Assembly (NCBI RefSeq): GCF_022842045.1
Contig: NZ_JALHQI010000015.1
Span: forward strand, 1 to 50,237
Source of the DNA: Arenimonas sp.
GTDB lineage: Bacteria; Pseudomonadota; Gammaproteobacteria; Xanthomonadales; Xanthomonadaceae
Length of the DNA stretch: 50,237 bases
Reading direction: 5' to 3'
Shown: positions 23,811 to 32,949 of the stretch, piece by piece
Layout of the letters: each line of letters begins with the position of its first letter
Numbering within the stretch: the first letter of the stretch is position 1
Program-made: the position numbers and the translations under genes
Notes under the pieces: generated by a model
Told to the model about the DNA's origin: nothing
The model's database searches: none
Seen by the model: only the letters and a program-made list of their open reading frames with translations

Positions 23811-25559
23811 TCAGGCGAGCTGGGCGGCGATCCGGGCGCGTTCGGCCTTGAGCGCGTGCGGCGTGCGGTCGCCGAACTCGTCGAGGTACTCGCCGATGCT
23901 GGCCATCTCCGCCTTGTAGCCCTCGCGGTCCACGGTGAGCAGCTGCTCGAGCACCGCCGCGTCCAGGCCCAGGCCGTCGGTGTTGAGGTCGGCCGGGTTG
24001 GGCACGTTGCCGACCGGCGTTTCCAGCGCACCGGCCTGGCCCGTGGCGCGCTTGAGCACCCACTCCAGCACCCGCAGGTTGTCGCCGAAGCCGGGCCACA
24101 TGAACTTGCCGTCGGCGTCCTTGCGGAACCAGTTGACCTGGAAGATCTTCGGCAGCTTGGCGCCCGGCTTGTCGAAAGACAGCCAGTGCGCGAAATAGTC
24201 GCCGAAGTTGTAGCCGGCGAAGGGCTTCATCGCCATCGAGTCGCGGCGCACCACGCCGACCGCACCGGTGGCAGCGGCCGTGGTCTCGGACGCCATCGAG
24301 GCACCCACCAGCACGCCGTGGGTCCAGTCGCGGGCCTCGAGCACCAGCGGCACCAGCGAGGCGCGGCGGCCACCGAAGATGATCGCGCTCAGCGGCACAC
24401 CCTGCGGGTCCTCGGCCTTGTCGGTGTAGCTCGGGCACTGCTTCGCGCTGACGGTGAAGCGCGCGTTCGGGTGCGCGGCCGGGCTCACGGCCCTGTCGTA
24501 CGGGCGGCCCTGCCAGTCCTGCGCCGGCGCGCCCGTGGTCATGCCTTCCCACCACGGCTGGTTGTCGGCGGTGACGCCGACGTTGGTGAAGATCGCATCG
24601 TGGTTGAGCATGGCCATCGCGTTGGCGTTGGTCTTCTCGCTGGTGCCGGGCGCCACGCCGAAGTAGCCGGCTTCCGGGTTGATCGCGTACAGGCGGCCGT
24701 CGGCGCCCGGGTGCATCCAGCAGATGTCGTCGCCGACCGTCCAGACCTTCCAGCCGTCGCGGCGGTAGCCCTCCGGCGGGATCAGCATGGCCAGGTTGGT
24801 CTTGCCGCAGGCGCTGGGGAAGGCGGCGGCGACGTAGTGCGTCTCGCCCTTCGGGTTCTCGATGCCGACGATCAGCATGTGCTCGGCCAGCCAGCCCTCG
24901 GTGCGCGCCTGGTAGCTGGCGATGCGCAGCGCGTGGCACTTCTTGCCCAGCAGGGCGTTGCCGCCGTAGCCGGAGCCGAAGCTCTGGATGCTGAGCTCTT
25001 CCGGGAAATGCATGATGAAGCGGCGGTTCGGGTCGAGCTCGCCGATCGAGTGCAGGCCCTTCACGAACGAACCCTCGCGCTCGATGCGCGCCTGCGCGGC
25101 AGCGCCCATGCGGGTCATGATGCGCATGTTGGCGACCACGTACGGGCTGTCGGTGATCTCGACGCCGCAACGCGACAGCGGCGAATCGATCGGACCCATG
25201 CAGTAGGGCACCACGTACATGGTGCGGCCGCGCATGCAGCCGGCGTACAGCGCGTCCATCTGGGCATGGGCCTCGGCCGGCTCCATCCAGTGGTTGTTCG
25301 GACCGGCGTCGGCCGGGTTCGTGGTGCACACGAAGGTGAGGTGCTCGACGCGGGCCACGTCCTGCGGGCTGGAGCGGTGCAGGTAGCAGTTCGGGTGGGT
25401 CTGTTCGTTGAGCTTGAGCAGGTCGCCGTTGGCAAGCATGCGCTCGACCATCAGGGCGTTCTCGGCATCGGAGCCGTCGCACCAGTGGACCTGGTCGGGC
25501 TGGGTGAGGCGGGCGACGTCGTCGACCCACTGTTTGAGGCTGGCGAGCTGGCTGGGCAT
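23811..25559 (-). CDS. pckG: Phosphoenolpyruvate carboxykinase (GTP)
   Basis: A 582-residue GTP-dependent PEPCK, converting oxaloacetate and GTP to phosphoenolpyruvate in gluconeogenesis. Visible features: substrate region RTMYVVPYCMGPIDSPLSRC, metal-binding KKCHALRIAS, kinase-1a P-loop FPSACGKTNLAML near residue 250 with the reactive Cys, then VGDDICWMHPG and the NPEAGYFGVAPGT nucleotide region, and the mobile-lid area. The start MPSQLASL has GAGGAG ten bases upstream. The GTP type is usual in xanthomonads. It stands alone, 114 bases before the subtilase gene. Confidence 0.96.
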   Translation of the reverse strand: MPSQLASLKQWVDDVARLTQPDQVHWCDGSDAENALMVERMLANGDLLKLNEQTHPNCYLHRSSPQDVARVEHLTFVCTTNPADAGPNNHWMEPAEAHAQMDALYAGCMRGRTMYVVPYCMGPIDSPLSRCGVEITDSPYVVANMRIMTRMGAAAQARIEREGSFVKGLHSIGELDPNRRFIMHFPEELSIQSFGSGYGGNALLGKKCHALRIASYQARTEGWLAEHMLIVGIENPKGETHYVAAAFPSACGKTNLAMLIPPEGYRRDGWKVWTVGDDICWMHPGADGRLYAINPEAGYFGVAPGTSEKTNANAMAMLNHDAIFTNVGVTADNQPWWEGMTTGAPAQDWQGRPYDRAVSPAAHPNARFTVSAKQCPSYTDKAEDPQGVPLSAIIFGGRRASLVPLVLEARDWTHGVLVGASMASETTAAATGAVGVVRRDSMAMKPFAGYNFGDYFAHWLSFDKPGAKLPKIFQVNWFRKDADGKFMWPGFGDNLRVLEWVLKRATGQAGALETPVGNVPNPADLNTDGLGLDAAVLEQLLTVDREGYKAEMASIGEYLDEFGDRTPHALKAERARIAAQLA

Positions 25560-25689
25560 GGCGTAAAGGCTCCTCGCGGGGCCGGTCAAGGGGAAAGCGG
25601 GGGCGGCGCGAGGACCCAGCGCCGGTCGTCGGCGGCCATTCTAACCGCTCGGTCCCGGCGGTGCGTCGCCGCCGCGCGAATGCACGCCC

Positions 25690-26274
25690 TTATTCGGGGA
25701 TCAGGGTGGTCATCACGTGGCCCACGTAGGCCTCGAACTCGTCGTGGTGCAGGCGCGGCTGGCCGAGCTGCAGCGAGAGCTGGAGGAAGCCGACGTAGGC
25801 GGCGTAGGTCAGGCGCGCGCGGTTCTGGGCGTCCAGGCGCGGCAAGCCGGCCTGGCGGAAGCTGGCGGTGAGGTAGTCCAGGCGCCGCTGCGACACCCGG
25901 TGCAGCACCGGCTGCACCACGGGGTGGTCGAGCGCCTTGAGCAGCTCGCTATAGATGATGTGCGGCTTGAGCTCGTGCGCCACCAGCTGGAACAGCGACT
26001 GCAGGCGCGCGCGCGGGTCGGAGATGGCCTCGAGCTGGCCGAACACGGTCTCCTGCTCCATCACTTCCCAGCGCTCGAGCGCCGCGACCAGCAGCGCTTC
26101 ACGCGACGGGAAATGCCAGTAGAAGCTGCCTTTCGTGACGCCCAGGCGGCGCGCCAGCGGCTCGACCGCGACCGCGGCGAGGCCTTGTTCGGCGATCACG
26201 TCGAGGGCGGCCAGGGCCCAGTCCTCGGCGCTCAGGCGCGAGGGGCGTTCGGTTTTCGGGACGGATGCGACCAT
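25690..26274 (-). CDS. TetR family transcriptional regulator
   Basis: A 194-residue repressor. The N-terminal helix-turn-helix is seen in WALAALDVIAEQGLAAVAVE, then LARRLGVTKGSFYWHFPSRE (residues about 40-60). The C-terminal ligand domain is not assignable to a subfamily. It is divergent from the alpha/beta hydrolase-fadE operon, with 123 bases between starts. Its own start codon lies in CCGTATGG, the same octamer that covers the start codon of the hydrolase, which suggests autoregulation and control of that operon by binding CCATAC half-sites. A fatty-acyl ligand is plausible from the neighbours but not shown. Confidence 0.92.
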   Translation of the reverse strand: MVASVPKTERPSRLSAEDWALAALDVIAEQGLAAVAVEPLARRLGVTKGSFYWHFPSREALLVAALERWEVMEQETVFGQLEAISDPRARLQSLFQLVAHELKPHIIYSELLKALDHPVVQPVLHRVSQRRLDYLTASFRQAGLPRLDAQNRARLTYAAYVGFLQLSLQLGQPRLHHDEFEAYVGHVMTTLIPE

Positions 26275-26360
26275 ACGGCGGAGTCTACTGGCTGCAGGGA
26301 CGCCGGGTAAGCCTTCACAGGCCGGCCGGGCGCGCCCATCATGCACCATACGCTTTGGTA

Positions 26361-26390
26361 TTGACAGGTCCGCGGCGGGCAGCCCATACT
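26361..26390 (+). promoter_or_regulatory. Sigma-70 promoter of the hydrolase-fadE operon
   Basis: A consensus -35 TTGACA (26361-26366) is followed after 18 bases by CATACT (26385-26390). Transcription would start at about 26397-26398, the hydrolase ATG, so the mRNA may be leaderless; no Shine-Dalgarno sequence precedes that ATG. Confidence 0.7.
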
Positions 26391-26401
26391 CGTCCGTATG
26401 G
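26384..26401. promoter_or_regulatory. Candidate TetR operator palindrome
   Basis: CCATAC-N6-GTATGG, a perfect 6+6 inverted repeat, covers the -10 element, start point and start codon of the hydrolase. Other CCATAC half-sites lie at 26345 and at the TetR start codon (26271), so the divergent TetR protein is the likely binder. Confidence 0.55.
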
Positions 26402-27297
26402 ACTCGCTAGCCCAAGCTGCCGTCGTACCCGCCGATTCCGTTGCGCTGCGCTTGCGCACGGGCGACGGCCTGGCGCTGGCCGCGGAACACGTGGCGGGCG
26501 CGGGCCCGGGCCTGCTGCTCGCCCATGGCTTCGGCCAGACCCGGCAGGCCTGGCGCAGCACCCAGCAGCGCCTGGCCGAGGCCGGCCGCGCCAGTCTGGC
26601 CTGGGACGTGCGTGGCCACGGCCAGTCCGAACGCAATCCGGTCGGTTCCCGCTATTCCGGCGAACAGTTCGTGGACGACGTCGGCACCGTCGCCCGCGCC
26701 CTGGGCCGGGCGCCGATCCTGGTCGGCGCCTCGATGGGCGGCCTCACCGGCCTGATGGCGCAGGCCCGGGACCGGGTGTTCTCGGCCCTGGTGCTGGTGG
26801 ACATCACCCCCCGCTGGGAAGCCGCGGGCGTCGAGCGCATCCTTGGCTTCATGAACGCCCACCCGGACGGGTTCGACTCCTTCGAGCACGCGGCCGAGCA
26901 AATCGCGGCCTACCTCCCGCACCGCCGCGAGAAAAAGTCTCCCGCGCAGCTGGCGCACTTGCTGGTGAAGCGCGCCGATGGCCGCCTCGGCTGGCACTGG
27001 GACCCGCGCCTGCTCACCGAGTTCATCCCCGACACCGACGGCCTTCAGCACGTCATCGAGGACGCCTGCCGCGACCTGGACGTGCCGGTGCTGCTGGTCA
27101 GCGGCGGCCGCAGCGACCTGGTCACCGACCGCACAGTCGGACACTTCCTGGAACTGGCGCCGCACGCGCGCCACGTCCAACTGCCACAGGCCACCCATAT
27201 GGTGGCCGGTGACGACAACAGCGCCTTTACCGATACCCTGCTTCAATTCCTGCACGACCTGCCGGCCCCCACGGCCGCCCACGGAGATCCAAGATGA
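26398..27297 (+). CDS. Alpha/beta hydrolase
   Basis: A 299-residue alpha/beta hydrolase. The oxyanion region is LLLAHGFGQTRQAW, the nucleophile elbow GASMGGLTG near residue 116, acid Asp likely in SGGRSDLVTDRTVG, and His in LPQATHMVAGDDN. The cap between strands 6 and 7 is helical. No signal peptide is present. The ATG seems to be at or next to the transcription start. Its stop overlaps the fadE start (ATGA), so the two are coupled; with an acyl-CoA dehydrogenase partner it may act as a thioesterase or esterase on fatty acyl compounds, but the substrate is not determined by sequence. Confidence 0.9.
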   Translation: MDSLAQAAVVPADSVALRLRTGDGLALAAEHVAGAGPGLLLAHGFGQTRQAWRSTQQRLAEAGRASLAWDVRGHGQSERNPVGSRYSGEQFVDDVGTVARALGRAPILVGASMGGLTGLMAQARDRVFSALVLVDITPRWEAAGVERILGFMNAHPDGFDSFEHAAEQIAAYLPHRREKKSPAQLAHLLVKRADGRLGWHWDPRLLTEFIPDTDGLQHVIEDACRDLDVPVLLVSGGRSDLVTDRTVGHFLELAPHARHVQLPQATHMVAGDDNSAFTDTLLQFLHDLPAPTAAHGDPR

Positions 27298-29765
27298 GCA
27301 TCCTCGCCCCCTTCCTCGCGCTGGCCCTGGCGATCCTGCTGGTGGCCTACCACCGGCTCAGCCTCGCGGTGTTCACCGCGGTGGCGGCCACCCTGCTGGT
27401 GGCCGTCGGCCTCGGCGGCGCCAACCTGACCGCGACCTACGTCGCCGCCGGCCTGCTGGCCGTGGTCACGCTGCCGCTCCTGGTCACCCCGCTGCGGCAG
27501 GCGGTCATCACCAAGACCCTGCTGGGCATCTACAAGAAGATGCTGCCCAAGCTCTCGGACACCGAGAAGACCGCGCTCGACGCCGGCACCGTCGGCTTCG
27601 AGGGCGAGCTGTTCTCCGGCATGCCGAAGTGGAAGGAGCTGCTGGCCCAGCCCAAGCCCGAGCTCACCGCCGAAGAGCAGGCTTTCCTCGACGGCCCGGT
27701 CGAGCAGGCCTGCCGCATGACCAACGACTGGGAAATCACCCACGTCCGCAACGACCTTCCGCCGGAGCTCTGGGAGTTCCTGAAGAAGAACAAGTTCTTC
27801 GGCATGATCATCCCGAAGGAATACGGCGGCCTGGGCTTCTCGGCGCTGGCCCACCACAAGGTGATCCAGAAGCTGGCCTCGATCTCGGCCACGCTCAGCT
27901 CCACCGTCGGCGTGCCGAACTCGCTGGGCCCGGCCGAGCTGCTGCTGCACTACGGCACCGACGAGCAGAAGAAGCACTACCTGCCGCGCCTGGCCGATGG
28001 CCGCGAGGTGCCCTGCTTCGCGCTGACCGGCCCGACCGCCGGTTCCGACGCCACGTCGTTGCCCGACTTCGGCATCGTCTGCGAGGGCGAGTGGAACGGC
28101 GCCCGCGTGCTCGGCGTCAAGCTCACCTTCGACAAGCGCTACATCACGCTGGCCCCGGTGGCGACCGTGATCGGCCTGGCCTTCCGCCTGCACGACCCCG
28201 ACAAGCTGCTGGGCGAGGAAAGCGACCGCGGCATCACCCTGGCGCTGATCCCGCGCGACACCCCGGGGCTGAACATCGGCCGCCGCCACTTCCCGCTCAA
28301 CTGCGCCTTCCAGAACGGTCCGCTCAACGGCAAGGAAGTGTTCCTGCCGCTGAGCCAGCTGATCGGCGGCGAAGACTACATCGGCCAGGGCTGGCGCATG
28401 CTGGTCGAGTGCCTGTCGGTCGGCCGCGCCATCACCCTGCCGTCCACCTCCAGCGGCGCCTCGAAGCTCGCGGCCGTGGTCACCGGTGCTTATGCGCGCA
28501 TCCGCAAGCAGTTCGGCCTGTCCATCGGCCGCTTCGAAGGCGTCGAGGAAGCGCTGGCCCGCATCGCCGGCAACGCCTACGCCTGCGCGGCGCTGTCGCA
28601 GGCCACCGCCGCCGCGGTCGATCGCGGCGAGAAGCCGGCCGTGCCCTCGGCCATCGCCAAGTACCACGCCACCGAGATGGCGCGCATGGTCGCGGCCGAC
28701 GCCATGGACATCCACGGCGGCAAGGGCGTCATCCTCGGGCCGATGAACTACATGGGCCGCGGCTGGCAGGCGGCGCCGATCTCGATCACGGTCGAGGGCG
28801 CCAACATCATGACGCGCACCCTGATGATCTTCGGCCAGGGCGCGATCCGCTGCCATCCCTGGGTGCTGAAGGAAATGCAGGCGGCGCAGAATCCGGACGC
28901 CGCCGCCGGCCTGCGCGAGTTCGACCGCAACCTGTTCGGCCACATCGGCTTCGCCATTTCCAACGCGGTGCGCAGCTGGGTGCTGGGCCTGGTCGGCGCG
29001 CGCATCGGCAAGGTGCCGGGCGACGCCTACACCCGCCGCTACTACCGCAAGCTCAACCGCTACTCCGCGAACCTGGCGCTGGTGGCCGACGTGTCGATGC
29101 TGACGCTCGGCGGCAAGCTCAAGTTCAAGGAGAAGATCTCCGGCCGCTTCGCCGACGTGCTCAGCCAGCTCTACATCGCCAGTGCGATGCTCAAGCGCTA
29201 CGAGGACGAGGGCCGCCCGGCGGCCGAGCAGCCGCTGCTGGCCTATGCCTTCCATGATTCGGCGCACAAGATCGAGCTCGCGCTGTCCGGCGCGCTGCGC
29301 AACTTCCCGATCCGCCCGGTGGGCTGGCTGATGTGGATGCTGGTGTTCCCGTGGGGCCGCCGCGCCCAGCTGCCGTCGGACCGCCTGGGCCGCCGCGCCG
29401 CCGCGCTGCTGATGTCGCCGTCGGATGCGCGCGACCGCCTGGCCCAGGGCGTGTTCCTGACGCCCTGCGAGAACAACCCGGCCGGCCGCATCAACAGCTT
29501 CCTGCCGAAGGTGATCCTGGCCGAGCCGGTCGAGCGCAAGTTCCTCAAGGCGCTCAAGAACAGCGACATCGAGGCGCTCGACTTCCCGTCGCAGCTGGCC
29601 GAGGGCGTCGCCGAAGGCTGGATCACCGCCGAGGAGAAGACCCAGCTCGAGGAGCTGCGCGCGCTGACCTGGGAAACCATCACGGTGGACGACTTCGACC
29701 CGGCGGACCTGGTGTCGGCGTCGCTGCATCGGGGCGAGCGGGCGCAGCAGCATCGCGCGGCGTGA
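27294..29765 (+). CDS. fadE: FadE-type acyl-CoA dehydrogenase, membrane-associated
   Basis: An 823-residue acyl-CoA dehydrogenase, close in length to E. coli FadE (814). Two hydrophobic segments at residues 1-25 and 28-62 anchor it to the membrane. The dehydrogenase core follows: FGMIIPKEYGGLGFSALAHH, CFALTGPTAGSDATSLPD (FAD/acyl-binding), and the helical domain with AMDIHGGKGVILGPMNYMGR and ISITVEGANIMTRTLMIFGQ. The last 250 residues match the C-terminal extension typical of FadE. It does the first step of fatty acid beta-oxidation, passing electrons to the ETF/quinone pool. Its start overlaps the hydrolase stop and a palindromic repeat element follows. Confidence 0.94.
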   Translation: MSILAPFLALALAILLVAYHRLSLAVFTAVAATLLVAVGLGGANLTATYVAAGLLAVVTLPLLVTPLRQAVITKTLLGIYKKMLPKLSDTEKTALDAGTVGFEGELFSGMPKWKELLAQPKPELTAEEQAFLDGPVEQACRMTNDWEITHVRNDLPPELWEFLKKNKFFGMIIPKEYGGLGFSALAHHKVIQKLASISATLSSTVGVPNSLGPAELLLHYGTDEQKKHYLPRLADGREVPCFALTGPTAGSDATSLPDFGIVCEGEWNGARVLGVKLTFDKRYITLAPVATVIGLAFRLHDPDKLLGEESDRGITLALIPRDTPGLNIGRRHFPLNCAFQNGPLNGKEVFLPLSQLIGGEDYIGQGWRMLVECLSVGRAITLPSTSSGASKLAAVVTGAYARIRKQFGLSIGRFEGVEEALARIAGNAYACAALSQATAAAVDRGEKPAVPSAIAKYHATEMARMVAADAMDIHGGKGVILGPMNYMGRGWQAAPISITVEGANIMTRTLMIFGQGAIRCHPWVLKEMQAAQNPDAAAGLREFDRNLFGHIGFAISNAVRSWVLGLVGARIGKVPGDAYTRRYYRKLNRYSANLALVADVSMLTLGGKLKFKEKISGRFADVLSQLYIASAMLKRYEDEGRPAAEQPLLAYAFHDSAHKIELALSGALRNFPIRPVGWLMWMLVFPWGRRAQLPSDRLGRRAAALLMSPSDARDRLAQGVFLTPCENNPAGRINSFLPKVILAEPVERKFLKALKNSDIEALDFPSQLAEGVAEGWITAEEKTQLEELRALTWETITVDDFDPADLVSASLHRGERAQQHRAA

Positions 29766-29790
29766 GAACCCGGAAAAGCGTGAGAGCCAG

Positions 29791-29937
29791 GAAATAGTAA
29801 AAAGGAAATAGGAACTAGTAAGAGCAGTCCCAGGCTCGCGGGCGCGCTTTTCACTAGTTCCTAGTTCCTAGTTCCTAGTTCCTAGTTCCTAACCACTACC
29901 TCCTACCTCCTACCCCCTACCTCCTAGCCCCTAACCC
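29791..29937. repeat. Heptad (CTA-NNNN) repeat element with hairpin, running up to a start codon
   Basis: Left part 29791-29818 has four heptads of form NNNNTAG (GAAATAG, TAAAAAG, GAAATAG, GAACTAG). Right part 29854-29937 is twelve consecutive 7-bp units: five exact CTAGTTC, then CTAACCA, CTACCTC, CTACCTC, CTACCCC, CTACCTC, CTAGCCC, CTAACCC. The arms 29804-29819 and 29853-29868 pair with 15 of 16 matches around a GC-rich loop. The array ends one base before the ATG of the DUF4442 gene, so no purine-rich ribosome site exists there. I do not recognise a named family. Confidence 0.9.
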
Positions 29938-29938
29938 C

Positions 29939-30409
29939 ATGCCCGACACCCCGCTCCTCCGGCTCTACCGCAAGTTCACCCGCTACCCGGGCGGCCACTG
30001 GCTCTTCAGCCGCGCGGTCTGCTTCAAGGCGCCCTACTTCGGCAGCATCAAGCCGACCATCCGGGTGCTGGAGCCGGGCCGCTGCGAAGCCACCATCCCG
30101 CACCGGCGCGCCGTGCAGAACCACATCGGCACCGTGCACGCGATCGCGCTGTGCAACCTGGCCGAGCTCTGCGCCGGCGTGATGACCGACGCGTCGCTGC
30201 CCAAGGACATGCGCTGGATTCCGAAGGGCATGACGGTGGCGTACCTGAAGAAGGCGAACGGCACGATGCGCGCGGTCGCGACGCCGATGATCCCGATCGT
30301 GAGCGCCGCCGAGGGTTACGACCTGCCGGTGAACGTGGATGTGCTGGATGCGGCCGGCGAGAAGGTCTTTCATGCGGAGATCCGCATGTGGCTGAGCGCC
30401 AGGAAATAG
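29939..30409 (+). CDS. DUF4442 hotdog-fold protein
   Basis: A 156-residue protein of the DUF4442 group, related to PaaI/YiiD-type hotdog thioesterases. The diagnostic stretch is RRAVQNHIGTVHAIALCNLAEL (quoted in part: NHIGTVHAIALCNLAE) near residues 60-76, on the central hotdog helix, with the acidic E/AEL residues that could be catalytic. It follows fadE and may act on acyl-CoA or acyl-ACP. The region before the ATG is a pyrimidine-rich heptad repeat with no ribosome-binding site, so it may depend on coupling, leaderless start or poor expression. The last codons AGG AAA TAG are themselves part of the next repeat element. Confidence 0.85.
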   Translation: MPDTPLLRLYRKFTRYPGGHWLFSRAVCFKAPYFGSIKPTIRVLEPGRCEATIPHRRAVQNHIGTVHAIALCNLAELCAGVMTDASLPKDMRWIPKGMTVAYLKKANGTMRAVATPMIPIVSAAEGYDLPVNVDVLDAAGEKVFHAEIRMWLSARK

Positions 30410-30500
30410 GAAATAGTGAAGAGGAGATAGGAGATAGTGGGAAGCGGGAGCCTGCGAGACCCCGCTGTTCACTATCTCCTATCTCCTCTTCACTATTTCC
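30401..30500. repeat. Perfect 31-bp inverted repeat made of heptads, between convergent genes
   Basis: Arms 30409-30439 and 30470-30500 are perfect 31-bp reverse complements around a 30-base GC-rich loop that itself contains AGCGGG...CCCGCT. The left arm is heptads of form NNNNTAG (GAAATAG, TGAAGAG, GAGATAG, GAGATAG), the same family as the element at 29791. The stop codon of the DUF4442 gene is within the repeat. It lies 13 bases from the convergent DUF1304 stop and may end both transcripts. Confidence 0.95.
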
Positions 30501-30513
30501 TTGTTCCAGACAC

Positions 30514-30864
30514 TCAGAAGTAGTGGACGGCGACGGCCGCCAGGATCGCGGGCACGGCCTGCACGTAAAGGATCGAGCGCTTCACGGTCGCGGCGCCGAA
30601 CAGGCCGGCTACCACCACGCAGCCCAGGAAGAACAGGCAGATGCCCTTGTCGCCCAGCCACAGGCCCCAGGCCAGGCCGGCGGCCAGGAAGCCGTTGTAG
30701 AGGCCCTGGTTCATCGCCAGCTTCGCGGAATCCCGCGCCACCTGCGGGTCGAGCCGGAACACCTTGCGACCCAACGGCTTGGTCCAGAAGAACATCTCCA
30801 GCACCAGGAAGCCGAGGTGCAGCAGGGCGACGAAGGCGGTGAGCAGCTGCGCGGTCAGGGACAT
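30514..30864 (-). CDS. DUF1304 family small membrane protein
   Basis: A 116-residue integral membrane protein with about four transmembrane helices. The family pattern is clear: helix 1 LLTAFVALLHLGFLVLEMFFW, then TKPLGRKVFRL, then KLAMNQGLYNGFLAAGLAWG, and the last helix ending AVAVHYF. The function of DUF1304 proteins is unknown. GGAG six bases before the ATG supports the start. It follows fghA by 14 bases on the same strand and is probably co-transcribed with the formaldehyde genes. Confidence 0.9.
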   Translation of the reverse strand: MSLTAQLLTAFVALLHLGFLVLEMFFWTKPLGRKVFRLDPQVARDSAKLAMNQGLYNGFLAAGLAWGLWLGDKGICLFFLGCVVVAGLFGAATVKRSILYVQAVPAILAAVAVHYF

Positions 30865-30878
30865 GGTGGGCTCCGGGA

Positions 30879-31720
30879 TCAGTCGGAAAGCTGGGCGGCG
30901 TGGTGCCGCAGGTGGTCTTCGATGAAGCTGGCGATGAAGTAGTAGCCGTGGTCGTAGCCGGCATGGCGGCGCAGCGTGAGCGCCTGGCCGGCCTCGGCGC
31001 AGGCGGCCTCGAAGCGCTCGGGCTGCAGCTGCGGCACCAGGAATTTGTCGTCCAGGCCCTGGTCGATGAGGATCGGGCCGCCGAACGGCCGCCGCTTCAC
31101 CAGTGCACAGGCGTCGTGTTCGGCCCAGGCGCGGTAGTGGTCGCCCAGGTAGCGCGAGAACGCCTTCTGCCCCCACGGCACCTGGCTGGGTGCCACGATC
31201 GGCGCGAACGCCGACAGGCTGCGGTATCTGTCGGGATGCCGCAGCGCCAGCACCAGCGCACCGTGGCCGCCCATCGAGTGCCCGAAGATGCCGGCGCGAC
31301 CCGGGTCGGCCGGAAAGTGCTCGGCCACCGCGGCCGACAGCTCGTGCACCACGTGCGTCTCCATGCGGAAGCGCGATGACCACGGTGCCTGCGTGGCGTC
31401 GAGGTAGAACCCCGCCGCCTCGCCGAACTCCCAGTCGCCGGTGGCGCCGTCGATGCCGGTGTCGCGCGGGCTGGTGTCGGGCATCACCAGCATCAGGCCC
31501 AGCTCGGCCGCCACGCGCTGGGCGCCGGCCTTCATGGTTGCAGTTTCCTCGCTGCAGGTCAGGCCGGCGAGGTAGTACAGCACCGGCACCCGGCCCTCGC
31601 GCGCCTGCGGCGGCTGGAACACCGCGAAGCGCATCGTCCCGCCGCAGGCCGGCGAGGCCATCCGGTAGAAGCCCTGCACGCCGCCGAAGCAGCCGTGTTC
31701 GCTGGCGACCTCGACCGACA

Positions 31721-31721
<1 letters not shown>
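30879..31721 (-). CDS. fghA: S-formylglutathione hydrolase
   Basis: A 280-residue esterase-D type alpha/beta hydrolase that cleaves S-formylglutathione to formate and glutathione, the second step of glutathione-dependent formaldehyde removal. The nucleophile is Ser in GIFGHSMGGHGALVLA; acid in DQGLDDKFL; His in HAGYDHGYYFIASFI. The motif YYLAGLTCSEET is typical of the family. The ATG at 31721 overlaps the frmA stop (TGATG), confirming an operon and the pathway pairing. Confidence 0.96.
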
Positions 31722-32830
<1,109 letters not shown>

Positions 32831-32949
32831 GCGGAATCTCCCCGGGAACGATGCCGCCCAGCGTACCGCAGCGGGCCGCGGCGGGTGTCGCCGGGGCGCG
32901 AAGGCCGCCGGGGCGCGGCGGCCTCGAACGGCGGCCTGCGTCCGCCGAT

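Noticed and set aside
29854-29937. CRISPR-like array
   Set aside because: Units are 7 bp with no spacers, and no cas genes are near; it is a simple tandem repeat.
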